This document shows positions 11,586-22,620 of a stretch of DNA of 64,000 nt, piece after piece (the stretch's first letter is position 1; the number at the start of each line of letters is the position of its first letter). The position numbers were made by a program, and so were the translations under genes. The notes below the pieces were generated by a model. The model ran no database searches. It worked only from the letters and a program-made list of their open reading frames with translations, and was not told the DNA's origin. This stretch comes from Heterocephalus glaber (taxonomy: Eukaryota > Chordata > Mammalia > Rodentia > Bathyergidae), in NCBI RefSeq assembly GCF_000247695.1, contig NW_004624779.1, forward strand, positions 804,386-868,385, read 5' to 3'.

Positions 11586-12071
11586 TGTTATCATTTGGTT
11601 CTTAATTGTTGCCCAAGATCTCATGTGTTGAAGGCGTGGTGCTCAATATGGAAATGTTCAAAGGTAGACCCTTTGGTGGGTATTTGAAACATGAGGACTC
11701 TGGTCTCATGAATGAATTAGATTCATAGATTCATAGCTCAATGGGCTATTGGGAGGTGGTGGAACCTTTGGGAGGTTGAATCTAATTGGAGGAAATGAGT
11801 GATTGCAGATACGCCTTCAAAGGCTACATTTTGTCCCTCTTCTTGCTCCCTTTTGCTTCCCCTCCACCAAAAGTTGAGCAGCTGTGCCCCAGGACATGCT
11901 CTCTTCCATGGTATCTGCCTCACCATGGCCATCAGGAATGGGGCCTACCAGTCATGGGCTGAGACCTCAAAAACCAAAATAAATCTTTGTCTGCCAAAAT
12001 AAACCCATCCTCCTTTTAAATGCTTTACCTTAGGTATTTTGTTGCTATGCGATGTAAAGCTCACTAATGCA
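11586..12071 (+). mobile_element. Solo MaLR-type LTR (MST/MT-like)
   Basis: It starts near TGTTATCATTTGG, contains CATGTGTTGAAGGC, GGTCTCATGAATG and GGGAGGTGGTGGAACC, then a pyrimidine-rich stretch, AAAATAAATC (polyadenylation region) and a terminal TTAGGTATTTTGTTGC...CTCACTAATGCA. This order is the ERVL-MaLR LTR plan of mammals. The flanking 5-mers TGTTC and TGCTC could be a decayed 5-bp target duplication. Solo LTR with no internal genes. Frames 11738-11932 and 11799-12002 lie inside it and are not genes. Confidence 0.75.
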
Positions 12072-12079
12072 TGCTCTGA

Positions 12080-13145
12080 ATGCTGTAAGAAAGTACAAAA
12101 TGTCCCATCTGGTCATTTTTTACATGCTAACATAAAATCTAATACTCTTAAAAAGAACACATCAAAATACAGCTCCCATCCATGTAAAATATACAGTGAA
12201 CAATATCAAACTCAAAATTTTCAGGTATACAAAAAAAAAGAAGAAAAATATTACCCATGACCAAGAAAACTAAAAAAGAAGGTACATAGAATGAAAATAA
12301 ACAAACCTCAAAATAACTAGTATATGTTTTATAACTATGCTCAAACATATAGAGAAAATATGAACTTGATAAGAATGGAAATGGACATGGTAAAAATAAC
12401 CTAACTAGACCATGTAGATGTGAATAAAATTTAATATACAAATGAACAAGGCACTGGGGTTTGTAGGAAATTAGGTCCCTCAGAATGAAAAATGGTGCAT
12501 GGAGCAAGAATTAGAAATTATTCAAAATGATTGTGGTGGTAATTCTATACAGTGTGTGTGATTGTATATACATGTATATATACAAAGATGCTTGTTTAAA
12601 TATACACAAATTTATCAACCTGTACCTTAAGGCAAATTAAATTTATTTTATTAAATTATATTCCAATGAAGATATTTTTTTAAAAGAAAATAATTGCATT
12701 ATTTTATAAGTATACCTTACTTCTAATCAAAGAATAATATTAATTCAAATTTTAAAATAACATTTAAACTTTGGTACAGAATAATTTTAGTAACTGATAG
12801 ATAACATTGTTTCTACTATATTACCATACTATATTATAGTATATATTACTATATATATTGTTTTTACTATATTACTATATTACAGTCCACATCTGATGAA
12901 CTAACAAATAAATTAGTGTTTGTCTTTTAAAATTAAAGTTAGATGATTATTTCTATAATGTATCCATAAATAATGTAAATATTGCATCTTTGTGGTTTAA
13001 ATTTTAATACATTAAAAATTAAAAGAGAAATTGAAATGAAACAGGAGTCAATTTGTATTTATTTCCTGGAGAGCAGAACAATGTATTAAAAAATTAGATT
13101 TCTCAAATTCAATGTGAACTCTAATATTTTCACTTGTAAATATTT
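12080..13145. other. AT-rich DNA, no recognised feature
   Basis: Includes alternating TA/TATG tracts around 12560-12600 and 12800-12890. No coding signal. Frames 12039-12260 and 12148-12507 are low-complexity or show no recognisable domain. Confidence 0.5.
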
Positions 13146-13151
13146 TAACAT

Positions 13152-13292
13152 TTTTTTGAGACAGGGTCTTCCTTTCGAGTTCAGGTTGGCCTTGAACTCA
13201 TTGTGTAGCCCAGGCTGGCCTCAAACTCATGGTGATCACCTGTCTCAGCCTCCCACATGCTGGGGTCACAGGCATGCACCACCACGCCCAGC
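13152..13292 (-). repeat. B1 SINE (7SL-derived), minus orientation
   Basis: The plus strand reads TTTTTTTGAGACAGGGTCTT, then two AGGCTGGCCT-type blocks including the internal duplication typical of B1, the GCCTCCCACATGCTGGG segment, and ends with ACCACCACGCCCAGC. This is the reverse complement of a B1 monomer. A short direct repeat TAACAT (13146-13151 and 13293-13298) flanks it. Part of the open frame 13114-13527 is this B1 read through and is not a gene. Confidence 0.92.
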
Positions 13293-13299
13293 TAACATA

Positions 13300-15145
13300 T
13301 TCTTGCTTTTTTACTTGTCTATTACAAAAGCATATTGTAAGTCCATTTATCTAGAAATCACTGTCATTAAGCATTCTTTGCTTTTGAACTCATTTTATTT
13401 TGATAAATATCCTTTCATCTCCAAATTCACACACACTCACACACACACACACACACACGTGGAAAAGCAATTAAAGTCTAAATTTATCTTCAGGGGAAAT
13501 TTAATAGGTTTTAACCATTGTTTTTGAAGCTTGAATAATTACCTGGAATCTTGAAAGCATTTCAAAACAGAATTGTTAAAATTGGAAGAAAAATCCCTAC
13601 TGAATATCCTATAAGATAGAATGTATTTCTATGCTAATTAGCAATCTAATGAGTAACCTATGATCTTCCTTCAAATGAAAAAAACTACTGTTCCTGGAAT
13701 TTCATCTCCACTTAGTCTAAAGAATGCAAGAAACAACCTTTTTCTTTCTAGGCGATGAATTGTGCAAGATGTGGTATGCGCTTATTCCATTTTGTTGCAT
13801 TGAGGCATGGTTACGCGCTCACTTTTCATATCTAGGATCATCTTGCTCTTTCATGTCCTCTCTGCTTTCTTTTCCAACACCTTCTCTCCTCTTTAATCAA
13901 AGTACAGTCACAAGATTAAGTCTCTACCTCTGATACTTTTCAAAGAAATTAAAATGACATCCCACTTGTAATCAATAAAGTGTTTGCCTTGTATATTTGA
14001 AGATAAGTAGATGAATTTCAATCTGTTTTAATAATTCTCTCACTCAGCTCTGTCCTGGATAACTCAAAATCTTTGAGCATATTCTTTCCCAATACCATGC
14101 AATACAACTATCAGTTCTTCTGTTTCCTCTAGCTGTGCTCCATACTTGGCTCAATTTAAGTAGTTGTCAATTCTGCTTAAAGCCTCCTTCATTCTCCAAA
14201 GAAAAAGGATGTCTCCCAACACAAACAACACATTTTTCACATACACATTTACACCTTTTGCCCTGAACTATTTGTGTTTTATTATCTGCACTGATATTTT
14301 ACACACTCGAAGGTGATACTAGGCCTTATTTTTGTATCCTCTATAAATATGGTCACTAAGTGATCTGATCAAATAAAACACAAAGGGAATGAGAATCCAG
14401 GAAGATCTGTGATCATAGGTGATCAATGCTGAAGAGAGGAGGTGCTTATAATTCTAGTTAATGTATTATATTACCTGTCTGTTGTGTTACCAGCAGTGCT
14501 CTAGGTGCCGTTACATAAGTTTGCCCATAATTTGAAGTGATCAAATATAGTACACTAGATGGAATTTTATCTTCTTTGAAGGTTTGATATACTATAATAA
14601 ATAAAATCTCATCAATTTTTATTGGTAGATAAAAGGGTAAAGAATATATATATAACATTAGGTTCTTCTCTCGAATTTATCCATAGATAATTTCTAAATG
14701 ATGCATTTTGGGGTAAGTCTCAAGTATATAAAATACATCTGGGAATTCCCAATAAGGCAACTAGAAAAAATTCACAGGGTTTATGATAAGAACTCCTAAG
14801 TTTCTTTATATTTTGATTTTTCTTTCCATAGAAAACAACAAGAGAGGGGAAAGTATGCCAAAGCCAGGTTGAGCCTGAGGAATGGGAGGTTGATAGTACC
14901 TGATGGAAACCATTAGAGCATGCCAGTTAAACTTAAAGGCCCTAAAGCTACAGTCTGACTTTGAATTTGTGAATATGTCTTAAAAACTCTTAACCTATTA
15001 TTTTTCTTATTTGCCCTAATCTATCTCTTTGGTTTTTATTGTTGTCAAGATAATAATGTAAAATAACAAAAGTAGCAAAAAATAAGCAAAGTCTCTGAAA
15101 ACCCAATCTTAACAAAATCATGAATTTGAGTATTTACTTGCTTTC
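13300..15145. other. Unassigned DNA with one CA microsatellite
   Basis: Contains a (CA)n array at 13428-13458 and otherwise AT-rich sequence without an assignable repeat. Frames 13724-13933 and 14458-14658 are short and featureless. Confidence 0.5.
13428..13458. repeat. (CA)n microsatellite
   Basis: About 15 CA units with one CT interruption. It is probably length-polymorphic. Confidence 0.9.
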
Positions 15146-15148
15146 TAA

Positions 15149-15231
15149 AAATTTTTGCAGTGCTGGAGATTGAAACCAGGGTTTTTAGCATGGTAGGCAA
15201 GTGCTCCACCATTGAGCTACCTCCTTGTTCT
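15149..15231 (-). repeat. Old-type ID SINE, minus orientation
   Basis: On the minus strand it reads GTAGCTCAATGGTGGAGCAC, then TTGCCTACCATGCT and GGTTTCAATCTCCAGCAC, the classical tRNA-Ala ID body. It differs from the other copies here, which carry GGTTTCGC-CTGCTGC in the middle, so it belongs to an older or separate ID subfamily. No clear target duplication remains. Confidence 0.85.
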
Positions 15232-15234
15232 CAG

Positions 15235-15744
15235 ATTTGGGCATTTATTCTTCTCTCTTACATTTCTCTGTGGCTTTAAAAGAAAATCTGTCTCTCTATG
15301 TAACTCTGATAACAAAATTCACCTTACAATGCTGACTTTCAAAGAATATGTGAATTCATGGATTTTTAAAATTGAATGTAGAAAGATTGCCATCCATGCC
15401 CATCCATTCATTTGCAAGAATAAAATAAATAATGACATCCAATCTGATGTACAGCTTAGTCTTATCACATCTTTTAAATATGGTTGCCTTAGGATTTGGC
15501 AATTTTCAGCATCTCTCAGTCCATATAATCTGTGTCCAGAGTTGCTTACAGAAAAATGGTATTAATTAATTCATACAGATTTCTCAGTCTTCACTTCTCC
15601 CAATCCAGTTTATATCCAGATGAGATTTTGTTTGAGGGTCAAGAAAGAGAGGATTTGTTGTTGATAGCCTCATAGGAGATTGAATCTTGTGTCTTCTATA
15701 ATTCACAGGGATTATCAGTATCAATGTCATCTCCAATTTGCTTC
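15235..15744. other. No recognised feature
   Basis: The frame at 15212-15565 (117 codons) overlaps the ID SINE at its start and has no recognisable domain. I treat it as non-coding. Confidence 0.45.
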
Positions 15745-16140
15745 ATTTTCATACATAACAATGGAGAAAGATTTCTTTCAGCTCACAATTTCAGGCTGCA
15801 GTTAGCTGTCTCTGAGACAGAAACATTATGGCAGAAGATCATGGTGAAATCAAAGCTGCTCACTTCCTGGCAGCAGGGAAACATAGCACAAAGGATGCAC
15901 ATTAGTGGAAAGCATACCCTACAAAGACCTGTCTCCTGTGACCCATCTCCTCCAACTGGAGCCCACCTCCTAAAAGCAGATTCAGCTATGAGCAGCAGTA
16001 GATTGATCCAGTGGTGGGTACAGTGCCCCCCCTAATCATCTCTCCAGCAGTCTCTTAATCCAATCACTTTATGAGATTAACTGACACACCTATAGACTAG
16101 AAATTAGATTAAGAGGCTTAACAAAATGTCTTTGAGGTTC
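15745..16140 (-). repeat. Interspersed repeat, possibly MaLR-related (copy 2)
   Basis: Shares the GCTGCTCACTTCCTGGCAGC and GGGAAACATAGCAC block with 10583-10850. It is longer, ending with CTAATCATCTCTCCAGCAG and TTAATCCAATCAC, which resemble the reverse complement of MaLR-type LTR heads. The strand is inferred from that. The open frame 15724-16035 lies inside and is not supported as a gene. Confidence 0.45.
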
Positions 16141-16275
16141 TGGTTAAAGTTCTTTGATTTTTTTTTAAATTTTTAAATATTTGGAGTTTTTACTAATAGA
16201 GTAAATATATGTGGTTTTATCAAAAATACAAATGAAATTATATCAAAGGATTTTCTTATCAGTCATCTTATCCAA

Positions 16276-16442
16276 AAGTGGTACCTTGGTTCATGAACGA
16301 TTCTGTTTGCAAACAATTTGGTTCACAAAGTCTGCATCTGGTGATGTGCACAACAACGGCCATTTTCCCCGCATGACCACAAAGGCAGCCATCTTCCCTA
16401 GACACCTGCAACAACTGAAACTCATCAACTGAGGTACTACTG
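16276..16442. mobile_element. Small TIR element (Tigger-like MITE)
   Basis: The left end AGTGGTACCTTGGTTCATGA matches the reverse complement of the right end, AGTAGTACCTCAGTTGATGA, at 16 of 20 positions. A TA dinucleotide follows the right end (16443-16444), as expected for the Tc1/mariner superfamily. The left TA is damaged. It is about 167 bp and non-autonomous. The open frame 16211-16432 crosses it by chance. Confidence 0.6.
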
Positions 16443-16899
16443 TAAGTCTTTTATTCTTAAATTAAATTCTAGCAAATTATACTAATAAATTATCTTATAT
16501 TAACCCATAGTTACATCCCTTGGTATAAACAATGTAATACATTTTTAACATACTGTGCGATTTTATATGCCTTTGAATATTAGTCTTCAGCTTTGTCAAT
16601 TCAGAGTATCTTAATCACAAGGCTTCATTTTAAAAGAATAATTTTATGACTTTTTGAAGGAATCATTTATCTGACATGAAAATTAGAAGTTCCATGTTGG
16701 TTAGGTTTGATAAAGTTCATTCATGCAATTATTGAGCCTGGTGTTTTTTAAATTTAAGTATAACTCTAAAACAATTTTGTGAGTTTTTAACCTCTAGTTA
16801 CTTGCATTTTTTGGTGTGCATTTTTCTACCTTTCTTAGGCCCATAGTATGTAAATCAATTTTAATCTAATTTAGGCTTGTTAATTTATTAACATAAAGT

Positions 16900-17560
16900 T
16901 GAGTAAAATATCTTTAAATTTCTTTAATTTCATTGAATTAAGGTTTTTCCTTTCTCTAATGTTTTTAGGTTTGTACTACAATTTTTGTTTTTCTCTTGCA
17001 TGAGCAAATACAGTGCTTCAAATTCATTTTTTCCTCTAAGGTTAAGCTGTTGGCAATTTTCCATTTTTCTGTTCCCTTTTTCATTTCCTTATACATTAAT
17101 CTTCAGTTTTCATTGTTTTTTCCTCCATGTTCCTTGTATTCACTGTTATTTTACATAATTTATGAATATTAAGGGGAAATTTATTCATTTTGGTTTTTAT
17201 TGCTTGCCGTAAACATATTTGAGGTCATGTTATTACCATTAAATAAATATTCTGCAATCGTGGTTTTCAAGTTCTTTTAGCCCCGAGTTTCTTAGAAAAG
17301 AATGACATACAAATGTCAAATATTTTTTAGTTTTTGTTTCTAAATTTGACATTTATTTTCATTTTATTAAATTGTGGTTTCAGAATATGATCTGAAATAA
17401 TTTTCCTCTTTGGAATTGAGTATTTATTTTTGGCTGATATGTAACTACATTTTGTGTGTGTGTGTGTGAAATCTTCTCGAGGCCATTTAAAAGGAAAAAT
17501 ATTCTCTCTTGGCAGATTATAGCTTTTAGTATATGTTTATTAAATTGAATAAATTAACAT
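16900..17560 (-). mobile_element. Old L1 fragment, antisense
   Basis: Diverged antisense L1 ORF2. Blocks such as TTTTTCCTCTAAGGTTAAGC and TTTATTAAATTGTGGTTTCA correspond to the antisense of the central ORF2 region. A short (GT)n at 17453-17468 interrupts it. Very mutated, boundaries approximate. Confidence 0.45.
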
Positions 17561-17569
17561 ATTATTATA

Positions 17570-18385
17570 TTATTTAGTACTTTATGTAGGGACAAGTATT
17601 ATATATATGATACTCTAAGGACAAAAACCAATCCCTAAATCCTCTCCCTCCTGTATTCTCCATGTGTTTCTCATTTCTGTTGTTGCTGCAGGGTTTTCTG
17701 CAGGTATTTGGATGTTCTGTCCATTACATAAAAGCTTACTGAGAAATCATTTAGTTCATAGTTTTAAAGGGACTTAGTTTCTATTTAATATTTTCCCAAA
17801 TTAAATTTTGCATAATTTGTATATTATAAATACTCTCTTCTTTTTGCTACTTGTATCTTTACTCATCATTTCAACTTTTCTGAGTCATTTTGGGTATTTT
17901 ATTAACATGTATTGGGATTTATTTATGAGCCCATATGGGATTATTGGACTTGTGCTTTCTTTGTCACAGTTTATTTTCTCCTTGCCTGTAGGAGTGCAGA
18001 CCGTTTTCAATATAGTTGGAGACTATGACTATACATTTAAATAATGTGTAATTAAGAGCCTATGCATTAATGTACCATCTTCAGAAAAACTTCCATAGTA
18101 TCCGTGCTCTATAAGAAAGCTAGAAATGAAAGCAAACACACCGCCTTTTTTCTTTTTCACCACTTTCCATTCCCAGCTATTAAGATTGTACCTAAGGCTT
18201 CACCTCAGTCTATTTTCAAGTCCTATATACCTTAAAATTTATTTCATGAATCATCTGTTAATAACACTACCAACTAAGTATTTTCTAACTTACTGATATT
18301 ATTTATATTTTAAAGAAATGTTGAGCTTGTCTCTGGCATTTTTTATATGTTGGCATTCCTATTTGTAAGTTATATTTTAATGCAC
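17570..18385. other. No recognised feature
   Basis: AT-rich and possibly more degraded L1. The frame 17808-18044 is hydrophobic because of T-richness and is not a convincing gene. Confidence 0.4.
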
Positions 18386-18389
18386 TTCT

Positions 18390-19300
18390 TTGAATGTGCA
18401 ATACATTCACACAGTTCAAAATTCAACAAGCACGTAAGTGCATATAATAAGGGGTCCAACCTTTACTCTCTATTCTCTACCCTCCCACACCAGGTATCTT
18501 AGCAGATAACTAATGGGATGAATTTGTGTGTGTATCTGAGTGTGTATACTTCTAAAGATGTGGTATCCACGAAAGAAACCCACTTGTTGGTCACATGATA
18601 TGGGTTACTTAATCTGTATCAGATCAACAAATATTTAGAGAGTGCCTTGTGTCAGGTTCTGTGCTAGTTGCTAAAAATAACAGTAAATAAGACAGAGGTG
18701 ATGGTTCTGGCCTAGGGAGAGGAATGAACTACCTATCATCAAGAATGACTTAGCCTAGAGGTATTAAAAGTGCTCTGTAGCTGGTTGGTAGCTGTTACAA
18801 GCAAATTCTTTGTCCCCACCTCTTCACGCACATATTTCTCAGTACTATACACAGTTTTCATCTTTTTCCTTTTTAAATTTTAGTTATGGAGGTCTTTTAC
18901 CTCTCTGTAGAGAGAATTACTTCAGTATGCTTCACAGTAGAGTATCCATTGTCTTGTCAATTACTGTAATGTAATTAACTAGTCCCCCACTGCCAGACAT
19001 TTAGGGTTTTTAAAAAATATTTTGCTATTAAAAAAGGATTGCTGCAATGCATAACCTTTTGCTTTGTGCATAACTGAACATACTGGAGGGATGGGACTGT
19101 TCAGTATTAGGGTATGTGATATGAATTTTGATAGACATTACCCCCAACAAGGATTGTTCCAATTTACGCTGTCACAAACAATAAACAACAGTGACTTTTC
19201 TCCACACTCTTAGCCAAAGAGCAGGCTATTAACCTTTCAGATACTTTGGCAATCTGAAGTGTCACAAATGGCATCTTCCTGTAGATTTACTCCCCATAGA
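18390..19300 (-). mobile_element. Old L1 3' end, antisense
   Basis: ACAGTTCAAAATTCAACAAG and the following CCTCCCACACC text match antisense 3'UTR of ancient L1. 18960-19300 (GTGATATGAATTTTGATAGA, TCTCCACACTCTTAGCCAAA, TTGGCAATCTGAAGTG) matches antisense ORF2 C-terminus. Between them, 18620-18740 resembles an L2-type 3' end (CAACAAATATTTAGAGAGTG). Order and strand agree with the larger antisense L1 stretch at 19.9-22.2 kb, so all may be one element. Confidence 0.55.
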
Positions 19301-19445
19301 CTTCTCTTACTGTGAATGAGTTTGGTTGAAAAATCACTCCTCATATCTGAAATTCAAATTGTCTTTCCTTTTCTTTATTATCCTTTCCTAATTTTTAATT
19401 TTCCTACCTATATGCTGGTCTTTACCTTTTCAACACAGGGAATCT

Positions 19446-19540
19446 TTTTTTTTTTTTTTTTTTTTTGGTACCGGGGATCGAACTTGGGTCCTTCTGCTTG
19501 CAAGGCAGGCGGCGGAACCACTGAGCTAAGTCCCCAGCCC
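19446..19540 (-). repeat. ID SINE, minus orientation, young
   Basis: A 21-base T-run, then the minus-strand ID body GGTACCGGGGATCGAACTTG through GAGCTAAGTCCCCAGCCC. It is flanked by a perfect 14-base direct repeat AACACAGGGAATCT (19432-19445 and 19541-19554). The perfect duplication and intact body indicate a recent insertion. The frame 19316-19561 is an artefact of reading through it. Confidence 0.95.
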
Positions 19541-19809
19541 AACACAGGGAATCTTATTTAAGAATGAAAATACACTCTAAGTTCAAGTACGTTTACCATA
19601 TTAAGTGTTGATTTTATTTAGGATAAATTTGGTCATTCTATATTTTTCATTGCTATTGTTATTTAACTCCTGGTAGACAATAAGGCATGAAAGAAAAAAT
19701 TTATTGTTTTCCAGATTACTACCAAGATGTCACAACATGATTTGGTTTAATAAACAATCTTTTCAGAACTCTAAAATACCACTGTTATCATTTTATAAAT
19801 TCCCAAATA

Positions 19810-19837
19810 CAGTGCTCACTTCAGTAGCACATATCCT
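19810..19837 (+). pseudogene. Tailless U6 snRNA 5' fragment
   Basis: GTGCTCACTTCAGTAGCACA (19812-19831) plus TATCCT matches the first 26 or so bases of U6 spliceosomal RNA with few changes, then stops without a poly-A. It is bracketed by AAATTCCCAAATA (19797-19809) and AAATTCCCATATA (19838-19850), 12 of 13 identical, which is a target-site duplication. This is a severely 3'-truncated retropseudogene. It cannot make a functional U6. Confidence 0.7.
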
Positions 19838-20284
19838 AAATTCCCATATATATTTGACCTTTTCCTGGAGTTTTTAAAAATGTGGTTTCATTGATGTATT
19901 TATTTATTCATGAGTAATATCAGACTGTTTTAGTTATTTGGGCTTAATAATATTTTTTATCATCTGATAACACCCCCATTACTCTTTCTTTTCAGAATTA
20001 TCCTAGTATCATTGCTTGGTTTTGATTTCCATATGTACATTATAATCAGTTTATCTCTTTCCAAAACCATACTGTTAGTTTGCTTTAAAAAAAAATTGGA
20101 ATTGCATTTCATGTATAGATGATTTTAGGAGTAACTGGCATCTTTACAATGCTGTTTCTGCTAAACCAAACAAAAAACAAAAAACAGGATGCATTTCCAT
20201 TTGCTCAGGCATTCTTCTGTGTCTCTCAGAAGCATCTCAAGGTTTTCTTGTAACAAACATTGCCCTTGTATTGTTAAATGGATT

Positions 20285-20765
20285 ACTAGATGTGGCAGAC
20301 AAAACAGTGCCTCTCTTTGCCAAAAATGCTGGGCATCTTAATGCTCAGAAGCTATAAATGCATTAGGTTGAATGGCAAAGTGGAATTAAGGGTTCAGATG
20401 GAATTAAAATTGCTAATTAGCTGATTTGGGGACATGAAGATTATCCAGGTGGGCCCAGTGTTATTACAAGGTTACTTAATAAGTGGAAGAAGGAGGCAGA
20501 CAGAGAAAATTAGAGAGCTAGCAATGCAAAAAGAAGCTGGTCTGAGTAGCTCTGAGGACTACACAGGAGGACCCTCAGCTGAGGAATGTGAGCGAAGGCA
20601 AGGAGTGTGTTCCCCCCTCCACAGCCCCCCAAAGAAAGCGATCTGGCTCACCCTGGTTTCAGCCCAGTGATAACCACACGGGGCTTCTGACATCAAGAAC
20701 GGGGATATAATTAATTTATTTCATTTTAAGCTTCTAAATATGAAATAAGTTGTTACCACAGCCAA
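20285..20765 (+). mobile_element. Solo MLT1-type LTR (MaLR)
   Basis: Contains the MLT1 signature ATTATCCAGGTGGGCCCAGT, a segment AGTGGAAGAAGGAGGCAGAC, then AGAAGCTGG and TTTCAGCCCAGTGATAAC, and ends with TAAGCTTCTAAATATG and GTTGTTACCACAGCC. Length and order fit an MLT1 LTR with internal decay. It sits inside the antisense L1. The frame 20434-20670 lies within it and is not a gene. A (GA)n run follows at 20768-20783. Confidence 0.7.
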
Positions 20766-21214
20766 AAAAAGAGAGAGAGAGAGAATACGTTAGATATTCT
20801 ATATTTTGTTGTTGCTAACATAAAGAAGGTTATTGATTTCCTTAAGATGTCCAGGTTGTTGTTGGTGTAGGTGGAGGCTATTATTATACCATAATTTGTA
20901 CTTTACCACCTTACTTAATTCTCTTGTTGCTAGTGGTTTTGAGCAGATTGAATTTTTTAGATTATATAGTCATATCATCTTCAAACAGTGATACTTCTAC
21001 CTTTCTTTCTAATACACATAATTTTTCTTTTGTCTAAATATGTTGGTTAGTTCCATTAATGTTGGAACCAATTCCATTAATAGTAGTGGCAGTGGAGACT
21101 TCTTCTAACATATGTGAGGATGCTTCTAAAGTTTTTTCAACAAATATCATTTTGGTCTTTTGTTTGACATAACTATTTCATCGTGATAAAATGATATTAA
21201 TCTATTCTGACTTT

Positions 21215-21300
21215 TTTTTTTTTTGGTACCAGGGATCAAACTTGGGTCCTTGCGCTTGTGCAGCAGGCAGCGAAACCACTGAGCTAAATCCCCGGCCCTC
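21215..21300 (-). repeat. ID SINE, minus orientation
   Basis: A T-run, then GGTACCAGGGATCAAACTTG through TGAGCTAAATCCCCGGCCCT. Flanked by the 9-base direct repeat TCTGACTTT (21206-21214 and 21301-21309). Belongs to the GGTTTCGC-type subfamily and is inserted into an old antisense L1. Confidence 0.93.
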
Positions 21301-22392
21301 TCTGACTTTATTTTTAAGAGTTCATATCAAAGATAAATACTGTACTGACTTTTGAACAAAGCTGTTTCAACATTTATGGAAATGATATTTCTTCTTAGAT
21401 CTGTCTTTTTAGTTATTATTGCCCTATCCTTTCATTTCCGGAATAAATACCACTTGGCAGACATGCATAATTATCATAATGTGCTGCTACTGATAAGTTA
21501 GGAATTTTGTTTTATATACACATTGAGATCGAATTGTAGTCTTCTTTTCGTATATAACTCCTCTCTGTTTTCTGAACAATTACATTCACTTCCCTGAATA
21601 ATTTTTATTGTCTTTTAACAGATTTTAAGGTATAGAGAGTGATATGTTTCAAGGATTCATAATGCCCTTTGGGTCGTAGAAAGCTTTATGTAATTTTGCT
21701 AACATCTGTCACAACTGAAGTCTCTGAATTCAAGTATTTTACTGCTATTGATATCTGTTTGTTTCTCCTTGTATCTCCTGTAATGCCTACTTCATTCATT
21801 ATGTTGTTAACATTTTTTCTTAGGAATGTTAGGTCTCCTTTGTTGTGAATGGTGCATCTTAGCTTTGCTCTTCTTTGAATTATTGCCTCAAGTATCTGAA
21901 TTTATACTTGACAGAAAGTAAAATGGTAACTGCTTTTTTTAGAGGCAGTTTCCTGGCATATCTTTGCTCATATTTTTATTTTTCAAGATTTCTAAATTAC
22001 TTTGGAAGTCAGTTCTTCTGTAAACAGCATGATATGAAGTTTTGTTTTGAAAATCATTCTTCAGTGAATTATCTATTTACATTTGTTGGTAAGATTATGT
22101 TTGGTTTTAATTGTCATTACAGTTTGTGCTGCTGTTTCTAATTTTGTTGCTTTCAAAACAATTCACTCTGTCATTTTTAAAGTTTGATTATATGTCCTGG
22201 TGTTTATGCTAACAACTTAGTGTATAATCTTACCAAAAATAGTTAATACTTCATTTTCAGACAACATATATTAATTCATACTATAATCAATAATTTCTTT
22301 AATGTTTCATCTTCCTGTCATATCCTTGCCTTTACTCTTATTTTTAAATAAACAATATAAATATGTACTGTTTTACTTTAAATTTGGTTATA

Positions 22393-22501
22393 CAGGTGCT
22401 CCTCAATTTAAAATGAGGCTATGCCCTGATAAACCCATCATAAGATGAAAACATCATCAATCAAGTATTCATTCAATTCACCTAACCTACCAAGCATCAT
22501 G
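22393..22501 (+). mobile_element. Tigger/MER44-like DNA transposon fragment
   Basis: After a TA (22391-22392) the sequence CAGGTGCTCCTCAATTTAAA, ATGAGGCTATGCCCTGATAA, ACCCATCATAAG and TTCACCTAACCTACCAAGCA follows the left end of the MER44/Tigger7-type TcMar family. The right part is lost and replaced by a purine-rich tract from 22501. Old relic. Confidence 0.75.
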
Positions 22502-22620
22502 GAGAGGGAGGGAAGGGGAGAGAGCGCAAGCGAGAGAGAATGAAAGGAGGAAGGAGGGAAGATAAAAGCAGAGGGGAAAGGACAAGGAAGAAAGGAAGAA
22601 TAAGATGGTGCTGGAGAGAA
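22501..22620. repeat. GA-rich low-complexity tract
   Basis: Almost pure purine on the plus strand (GGGAGGGAAGGGGAGAGAG and similar). It could adopt triplex or quadruplex structure. The minus-strand frame 22438-22680 is a composition artefact. Confidence 0.8.

Larger units (their letters stand above)
19900..22240 (-). mobile_element. Old L1 ORF2 remnant, antisense, interrupted
   Basis: The plus strand reads as antisense L1 reverse transcriptase. AATTGGAATTGCATTTCATG and ATAGATGATTTTAGGAG (about 20095-20130), the antisense FADD-region text ATAGTCATATCATCTTCAAA (about 20966) and AGTAGTGGCAGTGGAGACTT (about 21081) follow the known ORF2 order. It is interrupted by a MaLR LTR (20285-20765) and an ID SINE (21215-21300), which are therefore younger. 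No frame survives. The right-hand limit is uncertain. Confidence 0.65.

Noticed and set aside
12148..12507. 119-codon minus frame
   Set aside because: Phe/Ser/Leu-rich translation of AT-rich DNA with no domain; overlapped by a plus frame of similar quality.
19812..19837. Functional U6 snRNA gene
   Set aside because: Only about 26 bases of the roughly 107-base U6 are present.
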